5,999 nucleotides of DNA from an uncultured Veillonella sp. (GCA_900766125.1 CAAFUD010000159.1:1-5999); one strand, 5' to 3'. Shown: positions 1 to 5,464, counted from the stretch's first letter. Translations and numbers: made by a program. Notes: generated from the letters alone by a model not told the origin.

Positions 1-739
1 CCCAACGTTTGTAAATCCATTTTTCGATGAGGGACACACCCCAATCGAGTAAAAGCCCAACGAAACCGATGGTCAAAATGGCTACCATCAAGAGATCGTT
101 ACGCAAGTTATTTCTCATATCGATAATGAGGAAGCCAAGGCCTGTTTGGGAACCTACCATTTCCCCTGTTACAAGGAAGATCCACGCTGTACCGAGGGCG
201 ATGTGAAGACCAGATGCAATGCCTGGGAATACGGCAGGCAACACGATTTTGAATAATAGTTCTGGCTGTTTAATGCCAAAGTTACGGGCTACCTTGATGT
301 ACACTGGGTCAATATTTTGAATAGCAGACACGGTGGACAATAATACAGGGAAGAATGCTGCGATAAAGATGATAACGATAGCTGGTGCTTGACCGATACC
401 GAAAAATAAAACGATGAATGGCAACCATGCTACTGGAGAGATTGGTCTAATGACTTGAACGATTGGATTGATGTAGTTCCAAATCCCTTTGTACCAACCC
501 AAGATAAGGCCAAAGAATACGCCAGCTACAACAGAAATAAGATAGCCGATAAAGAACCGTACTAAACTGTCTGCAATATCCTTAAATAGAACGCCATCTC
601 CGATGAGCTCTCCAAACCCAAGCAATACCTTATATGGCGTTGGCAATAGCGCTTCGTTGAAACCACCGAGGCGAACGATTAATTCCCAAATCAACCAAGC
701 CGCAATAAACGAACCTGGCACATATGTATATTTCTTCAT
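1..739 (-). CDS. ABC transporter permease, SsuC/TauC/NrtB type (3' end cut by window edge)
   Basis: Inner-membrane permease subunit of an ABC importer for a small anion such as a sulfonate, taurine or nitrate-like compound. The 246 residues visible begin MKKYTYVPGSF and run without a stop to the left edge, ending IEKWIYKRW. Family members are usually about 250-260 residues, so only a few are missing. Hydrophobic segments are spread throughout. The cytoplasmic EAA loop that docks on the ATPase lies at about residues 149-174 (KVARNFGIKQPELLFKIVLP, then AVFPGI), with the conserved Gly and the LP..PGI tail. VTGEMVGSQTGLGFLI at about 190-206 is also typical of SsuC/TauC proteins. The ATG at 739 is preceded by a strong AGGAGGGGG site that overlaps the stop codon of the binding-protein gene, with a 10-base gap, so the two are co-transcribed and probably translationally coupled. 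Family is secure; substrate is not determinable. Confidence 0.93.
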   Translation of the reverse strand, partial: MKKYTYVPGSFIAAWLIWELIVRLGGFNEALLPTPYKVLLGFGELIGDGVLFKDIADSLVRFFIGYLISVVAGVFFGLILGWYKGIWNYINPIVQVIRPISPVAWLPFIVLFFGIGQAPAIVIIFIAAFFPVLLSTVSAIQNIDPVYIKVARNFGIKQPELLFKIVLPAVFPGIASGLHIALGTAWIFLVTGEMVGSQTGLGFLIIDMRNNLRNDLLMVAILTIGFVGLLLDWGVSLIEKWIYKRW

Positions 740-749
740 AGTCCCCCTC

Positions 750-1703
750 CTATGGTAACAATGATTGATCTACAAACTCTGAATAGGTCGGCACTTTTTT
801 GATTAAATCAATATGTGTCATGTGATGCACGAGCGCATTATAACGGTCCTCTGTAAGGGCTAAATCTTTAAACCCAATCACTTTGAGGGAACGTTCAATA
901 ACTGGATCATTAAATTTCATGTACTTTAAGGAAATCTCCTCTTGTGCCTTTGGATGCTCATCTAGGTATTTACCTGCATCGAGATAGGCTTTTGTAAAAG
1001 CTTTCGCCAAATCATGATGTTCATCGACGAATTGACCATTAAACACAAGAGCACAGCAAATATTATCATGCCAAAGATGGTCAGGATCTTCGAAGACCTT
1101 CCCATTTCCCATTTCAAGAGCTAGAGAGCCAAATGGTTCGGCCACACTATACCCAGCAATTTGTCCTACCGATAAAGCAGAAGGCATTTCTGGAGGGCTC
1201 ATTTCTACGATTTGTACATCTTTTTCAGAAAGCCCCGCTTGTTCAAGCATGAGGTCTACGAGAATTTTTTGAGTAGACTGTTTATGAGGGATAGCAAAAG
1301 ATTTACCTTTTAAGTCTTGAACGGAGTTAATATCCTTATTTACGATGATAATATTACCCTCTGTATGACCAAGTGCAGCAGCACGAACATCAATACCTTG
1401 TTCACGAGCCTTTACACCAAGCTCAACGAGAACTGACGCAGCGTCTACCTTACCTGTGTTGAGTGCATCCATAAGCTCTGGCCAAGATCCATACTTAACA
1501 AGCTCTACATGAACAGGTCCATCTGCTGTTTCTAGTTCTTTTGTAGCAAATACCGGCAATGCATGGGTAATTGGTAAATAGGCTACGCGTACAGTCTTTA
1601 ATTCTTGGGCCGTTTTTGGTTTATTGTGTTCATGATAGCCATATACTATTCCACCAATAACCAAGAGAACCACCGCAATGATTAGATACCAAGTTTTCTT
1701 CAT
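750..1703 (-). CDS. ABC transporter substrate-binding protein, NMT1/SsuA/NrtA-like
   Basis: Periplasmic receptor that delivers substrate to the permease encoded just downstream. The protein is 317 residues from the ATG at 1703, which has a GAGGGG ribosome binding site 5-6 bases upstream. An in-frame ATG at 1763 would add 20 residues ahead of the signal segment and has no good site, so I reject it. Residues 1-22 (MKKTWYLIIAVVLLVIGGIV) form an uncleaved anchor or a Sec signal; there is no lipobox cysteine. The mature part shows the type II periplasmic-binding fold: VRVAYLPITHALPVF at 38-52, YGSWPELMDALNTGKVDAA at 71-89, and DLKGKSFAIP at 130-139. PEMPSALSVGQIAGYSVAEP at 171-190 resembles the GEP segment of NrtA/CmpA-type receptors. 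An adjacent cysteine pair (216-217) sits in WHDNICCALVF. The ligand could be a sulfonate, taurine, nitrate, bicarbonate or a pyrimidine precursor; sequence alone does not decide. Confidence 0.9.
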   Translation of the reverse strand: MKKTWYLIIAVVLLVIGGIVYGYHEHNKPKTAQELKTVRVAYLPITHALPVFATKELETADGPVHVELVKYGSWPELMDALNTGKVDAASVLVELGVKAREQGIDVRAAALGHTEGNIIIVNKDINSVQDLKGKSFAIPHKQSTQKILVDLMLEQAGLSEKDVQIVEMSPPEMPSALSVGQIAGYSVAEPFGSLALEMGNGKVFEDPDHLWHDNICCALVFNGQFVDEHHDLAKAFTKAYLDAGKYLDEHPKAQEEISLKYMKFNDPVIERSLKVIGFKDLALTEDRYNALVHHMTHIDLIKKVPTYSEFVDQSLLP

Positions 1704-1708
1704 AACTT

Positions 1709-1735
1709 CCCCTCTTTCTACCTCATAACAAGGGG
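1709..1735 (-). promoter_or_regulatory. Possible SD-sequestering stem ahead of the binding-protein gene
   Basis: In the minus-strand transcript CCCCUU (1735-1730) can pair with GAGGGG (1714-1709), using one G-U pair. GAGGGG is the ribosome binding site of the 1703 start. The intervening loop is 15 bases. Pairing would hide the site and could allow translational control, but the stem is short and no known riboswitch class was recognised. Confidence 0.35.
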
Positions 1736-1741
1736 CGTTTT

Positions 1742-1753
1742 TGACACATGTCA
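1742..1753. repeat. Small inverted repeat TGACA-N2-TGTCA
   Basis: On the plus strand tgaca (1742-1746) and tgtca (1749-1753) are exact inverted arms separated by two bases. It lies in the transcribed leader of the binding-protein operon between the large leader hairpin and the start codon. It could be a half-turn operator or a minor hairpin; no regulator is identified. Confidence 0.35.
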
Positions 1754-1765
1754 TTTTTCGCACTT

Positions 1766-1797
1766 TTCTAAAACCTAGATGAAGTCTGGTTCTAGAA
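1766..1797 (-). promoter_or_regulatory. Leader-RNA hairpin of the ABC importer operon
   Basis: In the minus-strand RNA UUCUAGAACC (1797-1788) pairs with GGUUUUAGAA (1775-1766) over 10 bp with one G-U pair. An inner AGA/UCU stem closes a five-base loop (CUUCA), with one bulged A between the stems. The hairpin begins about 25 bases downstream of the likely transcription start. No U-tract follows, so it is not an intrinsic terminator. Candidate roles are 5' stabilisation, a protein site, or part of an unrecognised regulatory RNA. Confidence 0.5.
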
Positions 1798-1827
1798 TAC
1801 CTTGTCTTCTAAACTTATTTATACCCT

Positions 1828-1856
1828 ACTATATCAATATGTATTAATTATGTCAA
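1828..1856 (-). promoter_or_regulatory. Sigma-70-type promoter for the ABC importer operon
   Basis: On the minus strand a perfect -35 hexamer TTGACA (1856-1851) is followed by an optimal 17-base spacer and the -10 hexamer TATAGT (1833-1828), five of six matches to consensus. Transcription would start near 1821, giving an untranslated leader of about 118 bases before the 1703 ATG. This is the best promoter match in the window. Confidence 0.8.
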
Positions 1857-1944
1857 TAAAACACAGTAATATTGTAGGTATTATTGCTTAGGTGCGAAAA
1901 GTATCAATATAGGCAGTCCACTACACATATAACAATAAGCATAC

Positions 1945-1976
1945 TAGCTAATAGCTAATAGCTAGTAGCTACTAGC
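1945..1976. repeat. Heptamer tandem repeat (tagctaN) with a 16-bp perfect palindrome
   Basis: Four 7-base units follow one another: tagctaa, tagctaa, tagctag, tagctac, then a partial tagc. The AGCT core recurs every seven bases. The last 16 bases, gctagtagctactagc (1961-1976), are a perfect palindrome. The repeat lies between the terminator of the glycosyltransferase operon and the promoter of the ABC operon, in a segment where I see no gene. Its role is unknown; it may vary in copy number between strains. Confidence 0.85.
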
Positions 1977-1997
1977 ACAACAAACAAAAGATACTCA

Positions 1998-2039
1998 CGA
2001 AATACAAAACAGGTAGTATCCATCAGATACTACCTGTTT
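1998..2039 (-). terminator. Intrinsic terminator of the dedA/glycosyltransferase operon
   Basis: A perfect 14-bp stem pairs 2007-2020 with 2026-2039 (arms aaacaggtagtatc and gatactacctgttt) around a five-base loop. Reading the minus strand, the stem is followed by UUUUGUAUUU, a broken U-tract. It lies about 110 bases beyond the glycosyltransferase stop codon, and its orientation fits that operon. The plus-strand side has only a short T-run, so strong termination in the other direction is less likely. Confidence 0.85.
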
Positions 2040-2080
2040 CTATATGCGCGTTATTCACACATTGTATTAAGTTATTTCAT

Positions 2081-2128
2081 ATATATTTAGTTATACTCTA
2101 TATATTTAGTTATACTCTATATATTTAC
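2081..2128. repeat. 19-bp tandem direct repeat, 2.5 copies
   Basis: The 19-base unit atatatttagttatactct occurs at 2081-2099 and again, identically, at 2100-2118. A third copy breaks off after ten bases at 2128. The core atatatttact (2119-2129) recurs at 2144-2154, overlapping the stop codon of the glycosyltransferase gene. The array is very AT-rich and lies in the 3' untranslated part of that operon. Exact tandem copies suggest recent slippage or a variable-number locus. Confidence 0.9.
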
Positions 2129-2149
2129 TGATATCGCATATGTATATAT

Positions 2150-3781
2150 TTACTTGAAGAAAGACTTTTTATTTAATACATATACCTCGGATGTACCAGC
2201 TTCGCTAGACTCAGATACATTTGGATAGATAGTAGACTGACGGAAGTGCTTGATTTCACCTTTTGGAACGATGAGCATTAGAGGTTTACCAGAGGCGATT
2301 ATCTTGTTGAATTCCTCTTCGTTAACTTGTTCCATAAGATATTTCTTTGACCACTCGGCACTGCGTTTTTTAATTTTATCTCGATCATCCCAGCGACTTT
2401 CATCACCATTGATTTTAATAATCTTATGACCTGTATAGTATACAGCGGATGTACTGTATCCGTTGTAGTAATAGATATCCCCATCATAGGAGTCTACCAC
2501 AGGCACTACATCGATATTACTACGCTGTTTTACAAATGGTTCTAACCCTTCTACCACAACAATGGAAGAAATAACCATCGTACCTAGGACAATGACACTA
2601 ACAAGACGATACCCTTTTTTCGTATACCATGCGTGGAATAAAAGGATTACGGCTACAGCCGCCACAACATAGAGCAAGAAATAGAAGCCCCATGGAGCGA
2701 AGAATGATCCCGCTACATAAGCAATCCATAAGAGTAAGGTAGGTCCCATAATGACCCATTTAACCGCTCTAGATTTACCTTTACGTATAATCTTCATAAC
2801 GCCCATAGCGCCGATGGCACTAAAGGGAACTAAGCTCACGAATGTATATAAAGGATATTTTGTAGCCATTAAGGTGTAGAACAAAACGACCCCAACACCC
2901 CAAGTCATGTTATAGATAAAGGCTGTATGACGCTGTTTAAAACCATCAATCATACCGTAAATAACAGCACCAGTCCACGGCAAAGAAGCACCTAGGAAGA
3001 TTGCGATATAATACCACCACACATTATCTTCAGGATGTTCAGATTGTGTGGCCCGTGTTACATTGTGAAGCCCTAAGAAGCCATTGATAAAATCTTGACC
3101 GTGAACGCTGTACATATACATATACCACGGCAAGCAGACTACACAAAAGGCAAGAATGCCACGCCAATCAAAGATAGCTTTCACCATCGACCAAGAACGA
3201 TTGATACCGGCAAAAACGAGTAAAATCATCCCCGGCAAAACGAGTGCTACAGGCCCCTTTGTGAGCACCCCGAGGGCTGCAAAGATATAGGCCACAATCA
3301 TAGCATGTGGTTTCTGTTCCACCATTCCCTTATAGGAATAAATCATGACCATGATCGTCGTATAAAGTAGCACCATATCCGTAATAACGCCATGAGCTAC
3401 GGTCCAGAACATGAGGGATGTACCAAGAACACCGGCCGCAATTAAGCCGAGGGCCCACTTGCCGCTCATAGTACGCGTCGATTGATACATAGTCGCTACA
3501 GATAAAGCGCCAAAGATAGCACTGGGTAAACGAACCACCCAATCGGCAATACCAAAGATTTTAAATCCAAGGGCAATGAGCCAATAAATCATAATCGGTT
3601 TATCGTACCAATAGGTGCCGTAAATTTGAGGTGACAACCAATCTCCGGAGAGAACCATTTCCTTAGCAGTTAACGCATAGTTAGATTCCACAGGATCCGT
3701 AACAGGCAACATATTATTGCCAAACAGATAAAAAACAAGCCATACAATAAATACGACTGGAGTTAATCGTGAAAGTTTCAT
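2150..3781 (-). CDS. ArnT/PMT-type GT-C glycosyltransferase (glycosyltransferase family 39/83)
   Basis: Integral membrane glycosyltransferase of 543 residues, close to the usual 550 of ArnT proteins. ArnT-type enzymes move a sugar such as aminoarabinose from undecaprenyl phosphate to lipid A or another envelope acceptor on the periplasmic side. The first outer loop carries TDPVESNYA (Asp29, Glu32), matching the acidic DE.RY-type motif of the family. YWYDKPIMIYW follows (Asp60-Lys61, matching the E/D-K-P motif), then HGVITDM (Asp135). About 11-12 hydrophobic helices span the first 410 residues; a soluble C-terminal region from about 415 (VVPVVDSYDGDIYYYNGY) is probably periplasmic. The ATG at 3781 has AAGGAGG five bases upstream, overlapping the dedA stop. 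Donor and acceptor are not determinable: aminoarabinose transfer, another lipid A sugar, or protein/glycan modification are all possible, so I give no symbol. Confidence 0.88.
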   Translation of the reverse strand: MKLSRLTPVVFIVWLVFYLFGNNMLPVTDPVESNYALTAKEMVLSGDWLSPQIYGTYWYDKPIMIYWLIALGFKIFGIADWVVRLPSAIFGALSVATMYQSTRTMSGKWALGLIAAGVLGTSLMFWTVAHGVITDMVLLYTTIMVMIYSYKGMVEQKPHAMIVAYIFAALGVLTKGPVALVLPGMILLVFAGINRSWSMVKAIFDWRGILAFCVVCLPWYMYMYSVHGQDFINGFLGLHNVTRATQSEHPEDNVWWYYIAIFLGASLPWTGAVIYGMIDGFKQRHTAFIYNMTWGVGVVLFYTLMATKYPLYTFVSLVPFSAIGAMGVMKIIRKGKSRAVKWVIMGPTLLLWIAYVAGSFFAPWGFYFLLYVVAAVAVILLFHAWYTKKGYRLVSVIVLGTMVISSIVVVEGLEPFVKQRSNIDVVPVVDSYDGDIYYYNGYSTSAVYYTGHKIIKINGDESRWDDRDKIKKRSAEWSKKYLMEQVNEEEFNKIIASGKPLMLIVPKGEIKHFRQSTIYPNVSESSEAGTSEVYVLNKKSFFK

Positions 3782-3791
3782 AAGGGCCTCC

Positions 3792-4379
3792 TTATCGGCG
3801 ATTGCGATAGTATTTAAAGCCCAATACAGCCGCTATAATAACGAATACAACAATCATAACAATCAAGAATTCATGATTGTATTGGATAAGATCCTTCCAA
3901 TTTTCACCGAGTACTTTACCCAGGTAAACAAGAAGGATTGTCCAAGGAATCGTGCCTAGTACAGTCCAAATGACAAAATGCCACATTGGATAACGAGCCA
4001 TGCCAGCTGGGAAAGAAATAAATGTACGAACACCTGGCAACAAACGGCCAAAGAACACCGCGGCACCACCATACTTATTAAACAACTTTTCAGCGAGTTC
4101 AAATTTATGTTCATTAAAGAATATGTATTTGCCATATTTCAAAAGAAGTGGACGTCCGCCATGCTCACCCATCCAGTAGGATAAGATAGAGCCTACAATC
4201 CCTGCTAAAATACCTACAACCATAGTCGTATGTAAATCAAATATGCCCTGAGCAATCAGATATCCAGCAAAACCTAAGACGATTTCACTAGGAATAGGAA
4301 TGTTAGCATTTTCCAAAACCATTGCAATAAACATGGCTCCATAGCCATACGTTTCCATAAATGAAATGATATATTCCAC
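3792..4379 (-). CDS. DedA family membrane protein (SNARE-associated/VTT domain)
   Basis: Polytopic inner-membrane protein of 195 residues, a normal DedA length. Members have been linked to undecaprenyl phosphate translocation, membrane potential and cationic peptide resistance. Family signatures are clear: LENANIPIPSE at about 22-32 (Glu23, Glu32), YWMGEHGGRPLLLKYG at 68-83, and FFGRLLPGVRTFISFPAGMA at 109-128 with conserved Arg112 and Arg118. Hydrophobic segments follow to a basic tail (KYYRNRR). I choose the GTG at 4379, giving MEYIISFMETYGYG, because AAGGGG lies seven bases upstream and the N-terminus then matches the family. An ATG at 4421 would add 14 unusual residues and has no ribosome binding site. 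The next gene, the ArnT-like transferase, starts 10 bases after this stop, so the two form an operon. Confidence 0.92.
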   Translation of the reverse strand: MEYIISFMETYGYGAMFIAMVLENANIPIPSEIVLGFAGYLIAQGIFDLHTTMVVGILAGIVGSILSYWMGEHGGRPLLLKYGKYIFFNEHKFELAEKLFNKYGGAAVFFGRLLPGVRTFISFPAGMARYPMWHFVIWTVLGTIPWTILLVYLGKVLGENWKDLIQYNHEFLIVMIVVFVIIAAVLGFKYYRNRR

Positions 4380-4453
4380 TGTTTTACCCCTTTTTAATTC
4401 CCATACGGGTCCATTATGCACAAATTTTTGGGCATAGTATTTTCATCATTACC

Positions 4454-4468
4454 ATACCTATTCGGTAT
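4454..4468. repeat. Inverted repeat atacc-N5-ggtat upstream of dedA
   Basis: Exact 5-bp arms at 4454-4458 and 4464-4468 are separated by tattc. The site lies about 75-90 bases upstream of the dedA start, just downstream of a weak promoter candidate. It could be a small operator or a minor hairpin; the arms are short enough for chance. Confidence 0.3.
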
Positions 4469-4483
4469 ATCTTATATTTTACC

Positions 4484-4512
4484 ATAATAAAAAGGCCCTC
4501 ACCACAGGTGAA
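4484..4512 (-). promoter_or_regulatory. Weak promoter candidate for the dedA/glycosyltransferase operon
   Basis: On the minus strand TTCACC (4512-4507), 17 bases and TATTAT (4489-4484) give four of six and five of six consensus matches. It overlaps the terminator of the upstream DUF2922 unit, which is unusual. No better -35/-10 pair was seen between that terminator and dedA, so the operon promoter remains uncertain. Confidence 0.3.
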
Positions 4513-4521
4513 AGCCTTTTT
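4484..4521 (-). terminator. Intrinsic terminator after the DUF2922 gene, possibly bidirectional
   Basis: Outer arms aaaaaggc (4489-4496) and gccttttt (4514-4521) form 8 bp. After a small internal loop, tcacc (4499-4503) pairs with ggtga (4507-4511) around aca. On the minus strand the hairpin is followed by UUUUUAUUAU and lies about 20 bases past the DUF2922 stop. The plus strand also ends in ttttt, so it could work both ways, although no plus-strand gene needs it. Confidence 0.88.
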
Positions 4522-4540
4522 ACCATTTAACTGTATACGA

Positions 4541-4762
4541 TTATTGCAATTCAGTAGTTTGAGTTGTTACTTCACGAGCCGTAGTAAATGCAGCAAGTTC
4601 TGCATCACCAGAACCAAGGATTACTTTGTTAGCTACTAGCGCGTTAGCCGCTGTTTTAGCATCTTGCAAAGTAATTCCAGCACGAGGAGCACTAATTGTG
4701 ACTGATGTGCTTTTACCACCGACCGTAGAAAATGTAAGATATACAACGCGTTTTTCCGCCAT
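4541..4762 (-). CDS. DUF2922 family small protein
   Basis: Small protein of 73 residues, MAEKRVVYLTFSTVGGKSTS at the N-terminus, with no signal peptide or membrane segment. It shows the DUF2922 layout: an alternating hydrophobic strand (VVYLTFSTVGGKSTSVTIS), a PRAGITLQDAKTAANALV helix, and a C-terminal strand region rich in Thr (AREVTTQTTELQ). The function of the family is unknown. The ATG at 4762 is preceded by AAAGGAGG seven bases upstream; an in-frame GTG at 4780 overlaps that ribosome binding site and is rejected. A DUF1659 gene lies 252 bases upstream on the same strand, an arrangement that recurs in Firmicutes, and a terminator follows directly. The recurring partnership suggests linked function, but what that is cannot be read from the sequence. 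Confidence 0.85.
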   Translation of the reverse strand: MAEKRVVYLTFSTVGGKSTSVTISAPRAGITLQDAKTAANALVANKVILGSGDAELAAFTTAREVTTQTTELQ

Positions 4763-4823
4763 GTGGGCGCCTCCTTTCACGTTTCATAAACAAGTTCTCG
4801 AATTTAGATAGAATAGGATGATT

Positions 4824-4847
4824 TCTGTAACTCTGCAATTCTGTAAT
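4824..4847. repeat. Triple octamer repeat tctgYaaY
   Basis: Three adjacent 8-base units, tctgtaac, tctgcaat and tctgtaat, differ at one or two bases. They lie 60-85 bases upstream of the DUF2922 start codon and run into the TGTAATT inverted repeat next door. They may be spaced protein sites in the leader, or chance in AT-rich DNA. Confidence 0.5.
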
Positions 4848-4860
4848 TACACAAATTACA
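4842..4860. promoter_or_regulatory. Operator-like inverted repeat TGTAATT-N5-AATTACA
   Basis: Exact 7-bp arms tgtaatt (4842-4848) and aattaca (4854-4860) are separated by five bases; the left part also contains the 10-bp palindrome tgtaattaca (4842-4851). It lies about 80 bases upstream of the DUF2922 start and just downstream of a weak promoter candidate, a place where a repressor could act. The cognate regulator is unknown. Confidence 0.45.
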
Positions 4861-4869
4861 ATTAGATTA

Positions 4870-4896
4870 AATATATCTATCTATAATTCATATCAA
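4870..4896 (-). promoter_or_regulatory. Weak promoter candidate for the DUF2922 gene
   Basis: On the minus strand TTGATA (4896-4891) is followed, after a short 15-base spacer, by TATATT (4875-4870). The hexamers are good, but the spacing is below the optimum of 17. If used, DUF2922 would have its own promoter as well as read-through from DUF1659. Confidence 0.35.
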
Positions 4897-4927
4897 TAAG
4901 GATGGGAATGTGAGGGTTTGCAATCTC

Positions 4928-4957
4928 TATATCCTGTTACGACTATGGGAGGATATA
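4928..4957 (-). repeat. Inverted repeat in the DUF1659-DUF2922 spacer
   Basis: Exact 8-bp arms tatatcct (4928-4935) and aggatata (4950-4957) flank a 14-base loop. In the minus-strand RNA the U-run lies before, not after, the stem, so it does not look like a terminator for DUF1659. It may be a processing or stability hairpin on a bicistronic transcript, or a protein site. Confidence 0.5.
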
Positions 4958-5014
4958 AAAACTAGCAATAAGAATGTGTTTGGATCACTTAAAAAACGAA
5001 TAGATAAGATTCAA

Positions 5015-5221
5015 TTAATGTCCTAAGGATACTTCATTGACGCGGACCACGTCGGACAAGCTGTGGTCATACAAGGCTGCCAGCGCATTACCAACGGTTT
5101 TCACATTATCGTCGGACGCTTCTTCTGCAACACGAGTATAGGTTACGTCTTTGTACTTCGGCGCATCTTCGGTACCGATGTTAAAACGCAACACCAATTT
5201 AGTGCGTTTAATGTTAGCCAT
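5015..5221 (-). CDS. DUF1659 family small protein
   Basis: Small soluble protein of 68 residues starting MANIKRTKLVLRFNIGTED. It fits DUF1659: an N-terminal strand pair (TKLVLRFNIG, then KYKDVTYTRV at about 28-37), a central helix (DDNVKTVGNALAALYDHS at about 43-60), and a final strand (SDVVRVNEVSLGH). The function of the family is unknown; members commonly sit next to DUF2922 genes, as here. The ATG at 5221 has a nearly perfect AAAGGAGGTGA site five bases upstream. A longer in-frame reading from an ATG at 5299 runs through this ribosome binding site and several others and is rejected. No clear terminator lies between this gene and DUF2922, so they may share a transcript. No membrane segment or signal peptide is seen. 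Confidence 0.87.
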   Translation of the reverse strand: MANIKRTKLVLRFNIGTEDAPKYKDVTYTRVAEEASDDNVKTVGNALAALYDHSLSDVVRVNEVSLGH

Positions 5222-5275
5222 CGTATCACCTCCTTTCACCCTCTTATATTCCTGAGGTCCTCCTTCGACAACCCC
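5222..5275 (-). promoter_or_regulatory. SD-rich leader of the DUF1659 gene
   Basis: The last 50 or so bases before the start contain four purine-rich SD-like stretches in order: GAGGGGG, GAAGGAGG, AAGAGGG and AAAGGAGGTGA. Only the last is well spaced for the 5221 ATG. An upstream ACCUC could pair with GAGGU of the functional site. This may be standby ribosome binding or simple purine bias. Confidence 0.4.
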
Positions 5276-5330
5276 CTCTAAAGTAATTGCGGTAATCATT
5301 GTGAAAGTCAGAGAACAACAACTTTAAATC

Positions 5331-5380
5331 TATACTTCTTACAGTATTTATATAAATCTAACAAACAATACAGAAGTATA
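5331..5380. repeat. Large inverted repeat upstream of DUF1659
   Basis: Exact 9-bp arms tatacttct (5331-5339) and agaagtata (5372-5380) are extended by an inner gtatt/aatac pairing (5344-5348 with 5367-5371), with a four-base bulge on one side and an 18-base loop. The minus-strand -10-like TATACT (5380-5375) lies in one arm. It is about 110-160 bases upstream of the DUF1659 start. It could be an operator over a promoter or a leader hairpin; no U-tract follows. The remainder of 5222-5542 holds only the kinase terminator and AT-rich sequence. Confidence 0.6.
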
Positions 5381-5407
5381 CACGCTATAAACATGTCATA
5401 AATACAG

Positions 5408-5464
5408 AAAAAGACCCTTACAAGTCATTAGCTATACAAATATAACTAACAACCGTAAAGGTCT
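5408..5464 (-). terminator. Intrinsic terminator of the kinase-like gene
   Basis: In the minus-strand RNA AGACCUUUAC (5464-5455) pairs with GUAAGGGUCU (5421-5412) over 10 bp with one G-U pair, directly followed by a UUUUU tract. An inner 9-bp stem, UUAGUUAUA with UAUAGCUAA, closes a four-base loop. It lies about 80 bases past the stop at 5543 and separates that gene from DUF1659. Confidence 0.85.

Noticed and set aside
1704..1763. N-terminal extension of the binding protein from an ATG at 1763
   Set aside because: It places 20 polar residues before the signal segment, has no ribosome binding site, and the 1703 ATG has a good one.
1704..1821. TPP or other known riboswitch in the ABC operon leader
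   Set aside because: I could not find the conserved core sequences, such as CUGAGA for TPP; only generic hairpins are visible.
1945..2128. CRISPR-like array
   Set aside because: The repeats are contiguous 7-base and 19-base units without unique spacers of 25-40 bases, so they are simple tandem repeats.
2299..3542. Short minus-strand frames within the glycosyltransferase gene (2299-2487, 3330-3542)
   Set aside because: They are out-of-frame shadows of a well-supported coding region.
3978..4184. Plus-strand open frame within dedA
   Set aside because: It lies antisense to a clear DedA coding region and its translation resembles no protein.
4380..4421. N-terminal extension of DedA from an ATG at 4421
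   Set aside because: No ribosome binding site upstream; the GTG at 4379 has AAGGGG well placed and gives the typical DedA N-terminus.
4626..5281. Plus-strand open frames opposite the DUF2922 and DUF1659 genes
   Set aside because: They mirror the coding frames of the real genes, with no plausible ribosome binding sites or family features.
5222..5299. Extended DUF1659 reading from 5299
   Set aside because: The extension runs through the strong AAAGGAGGTGA site and adds residues not seen in the family.
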